Shown: piece after piece, positions 7,494-14,245 of the stretch
Position numbering within the stretch: position 1 is the first letter of the stretch
How the letters are laid out: each line of letters begins with the position of its first letter
Origin: Carnobacterium_A sp036639135
GTDB lineage: Bacteria > Bacillota > Bacilli > Lactobacillales > Carnobacteriaceae
Length of the DNA: 18,440 nt
Assembly: GCA_036639135.1 (NCBI GenBank)
Contig: JAVWJE010000037.1
Location: forward strand, 1-18,440
Direction: 5' to 3'
Notes under the pieces: model-generated
The model's database searches: none
Told to the model about the DNA's origin: nothing
The model's input: the letters and a program-made list of their open reading frames with translations, nothing else
Position numbers and translations under genes: made by a program

Positions 7494-8486
7494 TTGGAAA
7501 CAACTAACGAAGTATATGACATCACTATTATTGGTGGCGGTCCTACTGGCATGTTTGCTGCTTTTTATGGCGGAATGCGAAATGCGAAAGTTAAAATCAT
7601 CGAAAGTCTTCCACAGCTTGGCGGACAATTATCTATGCTTTATCCTGAAAAAGATATCTTTGATATTGCAGCTATGCCAGTAGTAGGTGCTCAAGAATTA
7701 ATTGATAACCTTTCTATACAAATGTCCCGTTTTGATCAAACTATTTGTTTGGAAGAAGAAGTTATCGATGTCCAAAAAAATAAGGAGTGTCTCTTTGAAT
7801 TACACACTAACAAAATGATTCACTATTCAAAAGCAGTCATTATTACTGCTGGAAATGGTGCTTTTCAACCAAGACGTCTCGAAATTGAACATGCAGAAAA
7901 GTATGAAGGCAAAACTCTTCATTACTATGTTAACAATATAGAACAGTTTAAAAACCGAACGGTAGCAGTTTGTGGCGGAGGCGATTCTGCTGTTGATTGG
8001 GCATTAGCCCTAGAACCTATTGCAAAAAAAGTTTACCTTATTCATCGTCGCAATAAGTTTAGAGCTCTTGAACACAGTGTTTCCTTGCTTGAAAAATCTA
8101 GTATCGAAATAAAAACGCCTTTTGTCCCAGAAGCTCTTAACGGTGAAAAACGTTCATTAAGTCATGTAACTTTGAAAAAAGTTCGTAGCGATCAATTGGA
8201 AACCTTAGAAATTGATGACTTCCTTGTTAATTATGGGTTCACCTCTTCTATCGGACCCATGAAAAATTGGGGCTTTGAAGTCACTCATAACGAGATTGTT
8301 GTAAATACTAAAATGGAAACAACTATTCCTGGGATATATGCAGCTGGCGATATTTGTACCTATAATGGAAAAATCAAACTCATTGCTACTGGTTTTGGGG
8401 AAGCTCCTACTGCTATTAACAATGCTATGAGCTATATTAATCCAGATGAACGCGTTCAACCTATGCACAGTACAAGTTTATTTTAA
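7494..8486 (+). CDS. yumC: ferredoxin/flavodoxin--NADP(+) reductase, YumC type
   Basis: A flavoprotein that moves electrons between NADPH and ferredoxin or flavodoxin in the cytosol. I place the start at TTG 7494 (330 residues): GGAGG lies at proper distance and a -10 box sits between the earlier in-frame ATG (7392) and this codon. FAD binding is shown by IIGGGPTGMFAAF (12-24), NADPH binding by VCGGGDSAVDWAL (159-171) with HRR (184-186), and the second FAD site by GIYAAGDICTY (280-290). The CxxC redox pair of thioredoxin reductase is absent, which separates it from TrxB. Length equals that of B. subtilis YumC-like enzymes. Own promoter and own terminator. Confidence 0.93.
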   Translation: METTNEVYDITIIGGGPTGMFAAFYGGMRNAKVKIIESLPQLGGQLSMLYPEKDIFDIAAMPVVGAQELIDNLSIQMSRFDQTICLEEEVIDVQKNKECLFELHTNKMIHYSKAVIITAGNGAFQPRRLEIEHAEKYEGKTLHYYVNNIEQFKNRTVAVCGGGDSAVDWALALEPIAKKVYLIHRRNKFRALEHSVSLLEKSSIEIKTPFVPEALNGEKRSLSHVTLKKVRSDQLETLEIDDFLVNYGFTSSIGPMKNWGFEVTHNEIVVNTKMETTIPGIYAAGDICTYNGKIKLIATGFGEAPTAINNAMSYINPDERVQPMHSTSLF

Positions 8487-8516
8487 CCCTTAGTTATTTC
8501 TAAAGCTCAATTAAGA

Positions 8517-8556
8517 AGCCTGTTTTTCATTCACAATGAAAAGCGGGTATTTTTTT
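8517..8556 (+). terminator. terminator after yumC
   Basis: CCTGTTTTTCATT pairs with AATGAAAAGCGGG (13 pairs, with G-T pairs) around a CAC loop, then TATTTTTTT. Confidence 0.85.
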
Positions 8557-8592
8557 AAAGTCTCTTTATCCGACTATTTTATTAAGTTAGGG

Positions 8593-8598
8593 TATAAT
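8593..8598 (+). promoter_or_regulatory. -10 box of the yutG homologue promoter
   Basis: Perfect TATAAT 30 bases before the ATG at 8629; the -35 is far from consensus. It lies after the terminator and supports the later start. Confidence 0.6.
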
Positions 8599-8628
8599 AG
8601 ACTTATTTATTATAGGAGGTTTTACAAC

Positions 8629-9135
8629 ATGGCAAAAGAAAGCAAAGGATTGCACCAAAAGGCTCTAAGCTTGATTCAAGAGCGTGGAGTAGAATTAACG
8701 GATATAGCAGATTTAGTTTTATTTTTACAAACACCGTACATCAAAGATTTAACACAAGAAGAATGTTTGCTTAACGTTGAAGCTGTTTTATTAAAACGCG
8801 AAGTTCAAAACACCATATTAACAGGTATTCAATTAGATATTTTAGCAGAGCAAAATCAATTAATGGAACCATTACAAAATATCATTTCAAGTGATGAAGG
8901 GCTATACGGAATCGACGAAATCTTAGCTCTTTCAATTGTTAACGTATATGGATCAATAGGATTTACAAACTACGGGTATATCGATAAAATAAAACCAGGT
9001 ATTTTGGCTAAACTAAATAGTCACGAAGGCGACCAAATACACACATTTATGGATGACATCGTTGGAGCTATCGCAGCAGCGGCCGCAAGCCGACTAGCAC
9101 ACGCCAACCCAACAAAAAGCGATTTAGTTAAGTAA
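8629..9135 (+). CDS. yutG: phosphatidylglycerophosphatase A family protein (YutG)
   Basis: A 168-residue protein of the PgpA family. The start at 8629 has a perfect AGGAGG eight bases upstream; an earlier in-frame ATG (8536) lies inside the upstream terminator and before the promoter. The family core includes LVLFLQTPYIKDLTQEEC (29-46), a DEILALSIVNVYGSIGFTNYGYID segment (96-119), and the C-terminal MDDIVGAIAAAAASRLAH (141-158). Unlike E. coli PgpA it has no clear membrane segments. PgpA dephosphorylates phosphatidylglycerophosphate, but for the YutG branch this role is assigned by family and not proven. Single-gene unit ending in a long hairpin. Confidence 0.88.
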   Translation: MAKESKGLHQKALSLIQERGVELTDIADLVLFLQTPYIKDLTQEECLLNVEAVLLKREVQNTILTGIQLDILAEQNQLMEPLQNIISSDEGLYGIDEILALSIVNVYGSIGFTNYGYIDKIKPGILAKLNSHEGDQIHTFMDDIVGAIAAAAASRLAHANPTKSDLVK

Positions 9136-9177
9136 GATGTGTTGTGTTCTGTGTAGCTCTGGAAGGAAAATGAAAAC

Positions 9178-9235
9178 AAAGGAACCAATTTTATAGGATT
9201 AATATTCCTATAAAACTGGTTCCTTTTATTTTTTT
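9178..9235 (+). terminator. strong terminator after yutG
   Basis: A 21-bp stem (9178-9198 with 9206-9226) with one mismatch and a 7-base loop, starting AAAGGAACC and ending GGTTCCTTT, followed by TATTTTTTT. It could also work on minus. Confidence 0.92.
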
Positions 9236-9272
9236 GTTTTCTTGAAAGAATTTTTTAAGAATACCAGAATAG

Positions 9273-9301
9273 ATGACAGACGTTCTATTTTTAATTTTAA
9301 C
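9273..9301 (+). promoter_or_regulatory. candidate hsp20 promoter
   Basis: ATGACA (9273-9278), 17-base spacer, TTTAAC (9296-9301). It overlaps an inverted repeat AATAGA/TCTATT (9268-9273 and 9284-9289). No CIRCE element and no CtsR heptad repeat is seen. Confidence 0.35.
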
Positions 9302-9357
9302 ATAAAAGAAGTATAGTAAATGTGTAAGAAACAAAAAAATATAAGGAGTGAGAAACA

Positions 9358-9801
9358 ATGGCAAATAATTTGCGTAAGAAAGATGATTTCCCGACCCTCA
9401 CTGATTTATTCCCATCTTTATTTGATGAAGATTCCTCTTTATTAGATAAGTTCTCTTCTTCACTCACAAAAAACAACTTCAAAGCAGACATTCATGAAAC
9501 CGATAAAGCCTACGAGGTTAAAATTGACATCCCGGGGTTTGACAAAGAAAATATTTCAATTGATTTCGACCACGATGTTTTAACTGTTCATGCAAAAAAA
9601 CAGAAGGAGTCAAGTGAAGAAAACCACGAAGGCCAGTTTGTTAAGAGAGAGCGTTCTTATGGTAGTATGACCCGTCAATTCTATTTAAAAAATGCAGACG
9701 AAGAGAATGCTAAAGCAACATACACAAATGGTGTTCTAACTTTAACTATGCCTAAATTAGATAGCGAAGACGCCAAGAGGAAACAGATTACTATCGAGTA
9801 A
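9358..9801 (+). CDS. small heat shock protein, Hsp20/alpha-crystallin family
   Basis: A 147-residue ATP-independent holdase chaperone. The N-terminal arm (1-40) is acidic and phenylalanine/leucine-rich (DLFPSLFDED). The alpha-crystallin domain spans about 41-133: FKADIHETDKAYEVKIDIPG, then DVLTVHAKK, and the signature A-x-x-x-N-G-V-L-x-L-T-M-P-K (120-133). The C-terminal tail holds the oligomer-forming I-x-I motif as ITI (144-146). AAGGAGTGAG precedes the ATG. No heat-shock operator was recognised upstream, so its control is unclear. Ends at a terminator shared with the convergent lit operon. Confidence 0.95.
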   Translation: MANNLRKKDDFPTLTDLFPSLFDEDSSLLDKFSSSLTKNNFKADIHETDKAYEVKIDIPGFDKENISIDFDHDVLTVHAKKQKESSEENHEGQFVKRERSYGSMTRQFYLKNADEENAKATYTNGVLTLTMPKLDSEDAKRKQITIE

Positions 9802-9810
9802 ACAACACGG

Positions 9811-9901
9811 TAACTTCAATAAATAATCGCTTGGTACTATAATGATAAACTCTTCAGCATCCTCATAAATCACAACTCCCCTTTGTGTACTATTGAAGTT
9901 A
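9811..9901. repeat. 11-bp inverted repeat flanking a 69-base spacer
   Basis: TAACTTCAATA (9811-9821) and TATTGAAGTTA (9891-9901) are perfect inverted copies. A TATAAT hexamer lies inside at 9838-9843. No open frame is in between. It could be a tiny MITE remnant or part of a small RNA that ends at the terminator at 9927-9977; neither is established. Confidence 0.5.
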
Positions 9902-9926
9902 TTCATCTAAAACTATTTATCCAAAA

Positions 9927-9977
9927 AAAAACCTGTGACTTTCTACCGCTTCAGCGATGAAAAGTACACAGGTTTTT
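9927..9977. terminator. bidirectional terminator between hsp20 and lit
   Basis: AAAAACCTGTG pairs with CACAGGTTTTT, extended inwards by ACTTT/AAAGT past a one-base bulge and an inner CGC/GCG pair. It overlaps the lit stop codon and serves both convergent transcripts. Confidence 0.85.
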
Positions 9978-10611
9978 ATCTTTTTTTAAATGCCAAACGT
10001 TTAGCAGTAAAATACCCACCTATAATGGTTAACTCGATTAAAGAAAAAGCTAAAATAAAGCAATGCATAAAAAAGGCTTCCGGTAAAGCTAAAATAATAG
10101 AATCGGTTGAGGGATTGAATAACCAAGCATCATTATTAAAAAATAATTCATGAAAAGCAACAAATAATTCATCAAAATTTAAAGCTATTATGATCAGAAC
10201 AACAAACGGAACAATCATTCCAATTTGAAACGGACGAATTAGTTTCCAAGTTAATTGATGACGTTTGATATAACACAAATAAAGAATACTTGTGATGATG
10301 GATAGAATGGCAACAATATAATTTATTAAAAATAATTTTTTCACTTCATAAAAATGAAACAACCCATTTTCTGAACTAGGAAAATTCGGCATGTTTAATT
10401 CCGATATCCATGGTTTGTTTAAGTAATCTATTAAAATATAATAATTATCTAGAATCGTTTCTTTACTGATACCAAGAGATTCAGGGATATTAAAATACGA
10501 TAGATCAAATTGATATAACGGAATAAAATTAATGGTGATCGCAATAGCTAATGTCAAAATACATAGAAATAGGCTAGTTAACCCTATAAAATGAATGATT
10601 TTTGTTTTCAT
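9976..10611 (-). CDS. lit: lipoprotein intramolecular transacylase (Lit; TIGR01906/DUF1461 membrane protein)
   Basis: A 211-residue membrane protein with hydrophobic segments at about 8-30, 95-115, 128-146 and 181-203. It has the TIGR01906/DUF1461 pattern, with FHFYEVKKLF (85-94), FVAFHELFFNNDAWLFNPSTD (150-170) and LPEAFF (176-181). In Enterococcus faecalis and Bacillus cereus this family was shown to be Lit, which moves an acyl chain from the diacylglyceryl group of a lipoprotein to its N-terminal cysteine, giving lyso-form lipoprotein. From memory, two histidines near positions 85 and 157 of B. cereus Lit are essential; H86 and H154 here fit. The start is ATG 10611, sharing ATGA with the yutF stop; a GTG four codons earlier is less likely. 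Last gene of the yunD operon. Confidence 0.82.
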   Translation of the reverse strand: MKTKIIHFIGLTSLFLCILTLAIAITINFIPLYQFDLSYFNIPESLGISKETILDNYYILIDYLNKPWISELNMPNFPSSENGLFHFYEVKKLFLINYIVAILSIITSILYLCYIKRHQLTWKLIRPFQIGMIVPFVVLIIIALNFDELFVAFHELFFNNDAWLFNPSTDSIILALPEAFFMHCFILAFSLIELTIIGGYFTAKRLAFKKR

Positions 10612-11375
10612 TTTATTAACCACTCATCTAATGAGTGAACATGGTGTGTAGGTTGTTCCATTTCATTTGTTAAATCTTCTGGCTTCGTAAAACCACTGTA
10701 GACTAATAACGTATCGATTCCATTATGAATACCGGCTAAAATATCTGTTTCATAATTATCTCCAACCATTACTACTTCTTCTTTTTTTAGCCCAATTACT
10801 TCTAAGGCCTCATCCATAATGATTGACTCAGGTTTCCCTATAAATGTAGGCTGTACTCGAGTAGCTGCAATAATTAAAGCAGCTAAAGAACCTGCTCCAG
10901 GAACCATGCCCTTTTCACTTGGCATATTTGTATCTTTATTGGTTGCTATAAATTGAGCACCTTTTTGAATAGCTAATGTCGCTGTTTCAAAATCCGCATA
11001 CCTAACATCACGATCTAAAGCAACAACTACGAAATTAGGATTTTCTTTGTCTTCAATAAAACCTGAATTAGCCAAAGCCTCTTTTAAACCCGTTTCACCA
11101 ATAGCAAATACTCTATTCCCTTTGTTTAAGTTCTTCAGATACTTAACTGTCGCTAACGAGCCCGTATAAATATGCTCTTCTGTTACATCTATGCCGAAGT
11201 TCGTACTTAAGTTATCTGTCACATCTTTTTGCGTTTTTGTCGTATTATTTGTAACAAATAAAAACGGGATTTGTTTCTCTTGCAGACGTTGAATAAATCT
11301 TGGAGCTGCCAAGATAGGCTTTGTTCCATTGTACATGGTCCCATCTAAATCAATTAAGTAACCTTTATAATCCAT
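10608..11375 (-). CDS. yutF: HAD-superfamily phosphatase, YutF/NagD type (TIGR01457)
   Basis: A 255-residue cytosolic HAD IIA phosphatase. Motif I is DLDGT (9-13, nucleophile D9 and acid D11), motif II is VTNNTT (41-46), the motif III lysine is K181 in FIGKPES, and motif IV is GDNYETD (205-211). The cap domain of class C2 lies between motifs II and III. MDYKGYLIDLDGTMYNG matches the family's usual beginning, so I take the ATG at 11375 although AGGAG lies 15 bases away; a TTG at 11390 is in frame but touches that AGGAG directly. Relatives dephosphorylate small sugar or nucleotide phosphates; the substrate is unknown. The stop overlaps the lit start by four bases. Confidence 0.9.
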   Translation of the reverse strand: MDYKGYLIDLDGTMYNGTKPILAAPRFIQRLQEKQIPFLFVTNNTTKTQKDVTDNLSTNFGIDVTEEHIYTGSLATVKYLKNLNKGNRVFAIGETGLKEALANSGFIEDKENPNFVVVALDRDVRYADFETATLAIQKGAQFIATNKDTNMPSEKGMVPGAGSLAALIIAATRVQPTFIGKPESIIMDEALEVIGLKKEEVVMVGDNYETDILAGIHNGIDTLLVYSGFTKPEDLTNEMEQPTHHVHSLDEWLIK

Positions 11376-11393
11376 AATAAATTTTTTCAACTC

Positions 11394-12279
11394 CTATTCT
11401 TTAGTTTTATCTGTTTCAGTTGTTTTGCGACGAATACTGAAATGACGTTTTCCTTTAGTTTCATTTGTTGGCTCAAAAGTTGCGCTTTCTTGTGCTTCTT
11501 TTTTCTCAACAGGTGTTGCGGTTACTTCTTTTTTAACAAAATCACGTTTTGGTTTTGATTTGGATTTTGGAGTAAACGATTTTTTGTCTTTTTCAGCTTC
11601 AGCTCGTGTTGTCAATTCTTTTACTTCTTTTTTTTGATTTGTTGTGTTCTTACTTTTTTGACTTCTTTTTCTTTTTGTAGACTTTTCATTTTTTTCTGTT
11701 AATTCTTTTTTTGACTTATTCTTTTTTACTTCTAAACGTTGCACAACAAAATAAGGACAATCAAAATTACAATATTCGTATAAGTAATCTTCCAAGTTAT
11801 TGATTCTTTGGTCTTGTGGAACTTTCCGATTGCGGTTATCGTAAAAACCTTTCAATCGCAATTGTTCAAATCCCCAATCAGCTACTATATAATCGTACTT
11901 ATCGAGTATTTCACTGTATCTCTCACCTAAACGTTCGCTATCGAACGCCTCTTTGTAGTTTTTAACAATTTCATATCTCGTTCCATCAATAGTAATCATT
12001 GTAGCGTCTAGACGGTGCACCAGTTGTTCTTCTTTAACTCCAGTTGTCTCTAAATCTAACTGAATCGCTGAACTCGATGCCGTCGTTTCATTCTTTTCTA
12101 TTACTCGTTTTCTATAAGGAATTTTTTTTCTAGTATGAGAATCATTTGTTGGTTTTTTTTTTCGTTTTTCTTTGTTCTTCTTTACCAGTTGTTTTGTTTT
12201 TATCAACAGAGTGAGCTTTTGAAGTTATTTCTTTCTTTACACTTTTTTGCTCGTTTAAGTTTACTTTATCTTCCGACAT
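11394..12279 (-). CDS. yutD: YutD/DUF1027 family protein with apparent frameshift at an A10 tract
   Basis: The open frame runs from a TTG at 12206 to 11394 (270 codons). The YutD-like domain is clear at about residues 70-160 of that frame: ITIDGTRYEIVKNYKEAFD, RYSEILDKYDYIVADWG, FEQLRLKGFYD and YLYEYCNFDCPYFVVQRLE. A Lys/Thr/Glu-rich, probably disordered tail of about 110 residues follows, ending near KGKRHFSIRRK. The TTG has no ribosome binding site. An ATG at 12279 has AGGTGA at good spacing but opens another frame, reaching a stop at 12142-12144 after 45 codons. The frames join if the run of ten A (12153-12162) is one base shorter, giving 294 residues. The product would start MSEDKVNLNEQKS and have a basic N-terminal arm of about 90 residues. 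Function of the family is unknown. Second gene of the yunD operon. Confidence 0.8.
12153..12162 (-). other. A10 homopolymer at the frame junction of yutD
   Basis: Ten consecutive A on the coding strand (T on plus), flanked by CG and CC. Removing one A joins the frame that starts at ATG 12279 to the main yutD frame. Long A runs are known sites of RNA polymerase slippage and replication slippage. Confidence 0.85.
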
Positions 12280-12322
12280 TATTTCACCTACATTTTCTAT
12301 TCATATTTGTTTTTTATATTAT

Positions 12323-13711
12323 TTATGATTCATGAGTCATTGGGAATGTTTTTTGCAAATACTGTCCTAAAACATTTCGTATAAAGTAAGGAAATAGAAC
12401 TTCGTTTTTTCCTTTAATCTCAATTGTTGGGAAAAATGGAATATAAAGAAAGTGGTCAACTGTGGCAAATGTATACCGTCTTTCTAAATCAATCGGTTTG
12501 CCTTGCCAAGTTACTGCTCTTGTTTTTTCATCAAGTTGAATCCCACTATAACAAATTTCACCAAAAACTTCGCCTCTAAACCCCATACCTTTGATTGGAA
12601 AATTACGTAAATAAAGATGGTTTTTGTTCATTTCGTACATTAAACGAATTAGATCTTCTCCACTTAACGTACATCGCATAACTCTCATTGGATGCGGCAA
12701 TATTTGATGCAGCTCATCATTCGTCACGATTCCTTTAATAATGGGTTGCATAAACAAACCAGCGTTTACTATCGCCACTTCTGTTTTAGCATAATCTTTA
12801 ATAGCATTCAGTCCCATTTCAACTAATTCAGATTTCTTTTGCCAACTTACTGACAAATTAGTTGGAACACACGCAATTTCTTGCTCGTTTAACAGCTGGT
12901 GTCCTAATTGCTCGTATCCTTTTATCAAATCTTCTTCATCTTTTACAGCTGAGAGTTGGCTTGTTTCAACCACTGTTGCCTGTGCCGACAATAAGCGCGT
13001 ACCCTCAACCTCAAGAGCTACATGACCAACATATTGACCAAACTTTCCTGCTGCTGCTAATAAAGTATTTCTTACTTGTTCCCCGTTTGGTAATAAATGA
13101 TGGGTATGCGAGCCTAGAATGATTTTTATCATCGGATACTTCTCAGCAATTTCTCGGTCTTCGAGAATACCTAGGTGAGACAATAAAATGACTGTATCTA
13201 CAAGAGGCGTTAGGATTTCTAACATTTCAGGTATCACATCATCTGCTTCTTTTACTTTCCAACCGATTGGTTCATAGCTCGTAGGAAAAGACGCCGTTAA
13301 TCCAAATAGTCCAATTTTATGTCCTGTTTCTGTCTTTAGAATATCAAAAGGTAGCGCCCATTGCGGGTAAGCTCCTGTTCTTTTATCCAAGACATTCGAT
13401 AAAATAACTTTAAAATTTGCTTCATCGTATAATTGATTGAGTTCTGCTTTCGAACTGCCAATACCTTCATTATTTCCAATCGTTACAGCATTATAATGAG
13501 CTTCGTTTAATAATCTCACATTTGCTTTCCCATTTGTCGCTTCTGTTAGAGGGTGGACTCGATCACATGCATCTCCAAGATCAAATAAGAAACTTGATTC
13601 GTTTAACCGAATTTTCTCTTTTTTTTCAGCTTGAAGATAAGCAGAAATTCTTGGCCAATTTTCAAAATGAGAATGAATATCATTGGTATGATAAATATGA
13701 ATACGCTCCAT
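12323..13711 (-). CDS. yunD: metallophosphoesterase / 5'-nucleotidase family protein, YunD type
   Basis: A 462-residue protein with no signal peptide, so cytosolic, unlike the secreted UshA type. The N-terminal calcineurin-like domain shows metal ligands in HTNDIHSHF (8-16), DLGDACDR (44-51), the TIGNNEG loop (77-83), SHLG and GSHTHH. The 5'-nucleotidase C-terminal domain follows, seen as VAIVNAGLFMQPIIKG and the ILPHPMRVMRCTLSGEDL stretch (about 310-365), which usually forms the substrate pocket. Length equals B. subtilis YunD. Substrate not determined; nucleotides or UDP-sugars are typical. First gene of the operon yunD-yutD-yutF-lit. ATG 13711 with GAGAAGG upstream and an extended -10 (TGGTATACT). 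Confidence 0.93.
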   Translation of the reverse strand: MERIHIYHTNDIHSHFENWPRISAYLQAEKKEKIRLNESSFLFDLGDACDRVHPLTEATNGKANVRLLNEAHYNAVTIGNNEGIGSSKAELNQLYDEANFKVILSNVLDKRTGAYPQWALPFDILKTETGHKIGLFGLTASFPTSYEPIGWKVKEADDVIPEMLEILTPLVDTVILLSHLGILEDREIAEKYPMIKIILGSHTHHLLPNGEQVRNTLLAAAGKFGQYVGHVALEVEGTRLLSAQATVVETSQLSAVKDEEDLIKGYEQLGHQLLNEQEIACVPTNLSVSWQKKSELVEMGLNAIKDYAKTEVAIVNAGLFMQPIIKGIVTNDELHQILPHPMRVMRCTLSGEDLIRLMYEMNKNHLYLRNFPIKGMGFRGEVFGEICYSGIQLDEKTRAVTWQGKPIDLERRYTFATVDHFLYIPFFPTIEIKGKNEVLFPYFIRNVLGQYLQKTFPMTHES

Positions 13712-13750
13712 AGATTATTTACCTTCTCTTTCTAAAATTTAGATACGTTT

Positions 13751-13759
13751 AGTATACCA
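13751..13759 (-). promoter_or_regulatory. extended -10 promoter of the yunD operon
   Basis: TGGTATACT on minus (TATACT at 13751-13756), about 40 bases before the yunD ATG. The -35 is poor. Confidence 0.6.
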
Positions 13760-14073
13760 ATATTCATAAGATTTCGCTTGAATTTTAAAAAAAACCGAAT
13801 CCTCTTCTTCATCTTATTTTTTTCACACTACATTTATACTGAAAAAAGCTGGTGTTTATCCTCTTTTCGAACGAATTAGAATGACTAAAATCATCTTTCC
13901 ATTTTATTTTTATTTACAATTCAACTAGTTTAATGCTAATCTTAGGGTTAATGAGTTAACCAAAACAATAGAAAGCGAACGATACAGCGTTTTCTCATTG
14001 TATTATGTCGTTTTGATTTAAACAAGTTCTGACTGTTTTTTTCAGTCGTCAAATGCATAATCGGAATCATTAA

Positions 14074-14105
14074 AGCTATTCAGCCCTGCTGATGGCTATT
14101 TTATT
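14074..14105 (+). terminator. terminator-like hairpin in the transporter leader
   Basis: AGCTATT-CAGC pairs with GCTG-ATGGCT around a CCT loop: ten pairs and one bulged T, followed by ATTTTATTT and shortly after by CTTTTTTT. No gene precedes it on plus, so it may be an attenuator or the end of a small RNA. Confidence 0.5.
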
Positions 14106-14161
14106 TAACACTTTTTTTAGACGAGTCATTTTTAAAAATAAGAACTGTTTTATCCAGTGAC

Positions 14162-14202
14162 AGGAAGCGTATGGAGTGCTTAAAGCACATCATATCCTTC
14201 CT
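14162..14202 (+). promoter_or_regulatory. long imperfect stem next to the transporter ribosome binding site
   Basis: AGGAAG (14162-14167) pairs with CTTCCT (14197-14202), GTATG with CATAT, and GTGCTT with AAGCAC at the tip. Separately, CTCCTT (14201-14206) is a perfect complement of the AAGGAG (14231-14236) that serves the first transporter gene and overlaps this stem by two bases. A translational switch or DNA operator is possible. Confidence 0.45.
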
Positions 14203-14245
14203 CCTTTATTTATCTTCACAAAAATTAGTTAAGGAGTGTGTATAC

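Larger units (their letters stand above)
13712..14245 (+). other. 534-base intergenic/leader region upstream of the amino-acid transporter
   Basis: No gene is supported. It holds the yunD promoter (minus), an inverted repeat GGTTAATGAGTTAACC (13946-13961), a GACTG/CAGTC hairpin (14031-14047), a terminator-like hairpin (14074-14105), a long stem (14162-14202) and a short element able to cover the ribosome binding site. No confident promoter for the transporter was found; TTTACA at 13913-13918 is a possible -35. No T-box specifier or GGGTGG element is present. Confidence 0.55.

Noticed and set aside
8536..8628. N-terminal extension of YutG from ATG 8536
   Set aside because: It lies inside the yumC terminator and upstream of TATAAT at 8593; ATG 8629 has a perfect AGGAGG.
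9241..9357. CIRCE or CtsR operator upstream of hsp20
   Set aside because: Neither TTAGCACTC-type inverted repeats nor GGTCAAA heptads are present on either strand.
9297..9491. 64-codon minus-strand frame over the hsp20 start
   Set aside because: No ribosome binding site, low-complexity composition; shadow of the Hsp20 gene and its leader.
11376..11390. TTG 11390 as start of YutF
   Set aside because: The AGGAG touches the TTG with no spacer, and relatives begin at MxxYKGYLIDLDGT, which fits ATG 11375.
12135..12335. 66-codon plus-strand frame rich in Phe and Leu
   Set aside because: It is the reverse of the A-rich yutD start; composition artefact without a ribosome binding site.
14171..14245. 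25-residue extension of the GlnQ-type ATPase, or a leader peptide, from ATG 14171
   Set aside because: Although AGGAAG lies three bases before it, the frame runs straight into the ATPase, is not part of the family, and the ATG is within a stem; ATG 14246 has a better site.
13712..14245. T-box or known riboswitch upstream of the amino-acid transporter
   Set aside because: No T-box GGGTGG antiterminator sequence and no recognised aptamer core; only unnamed hairpins are seen.
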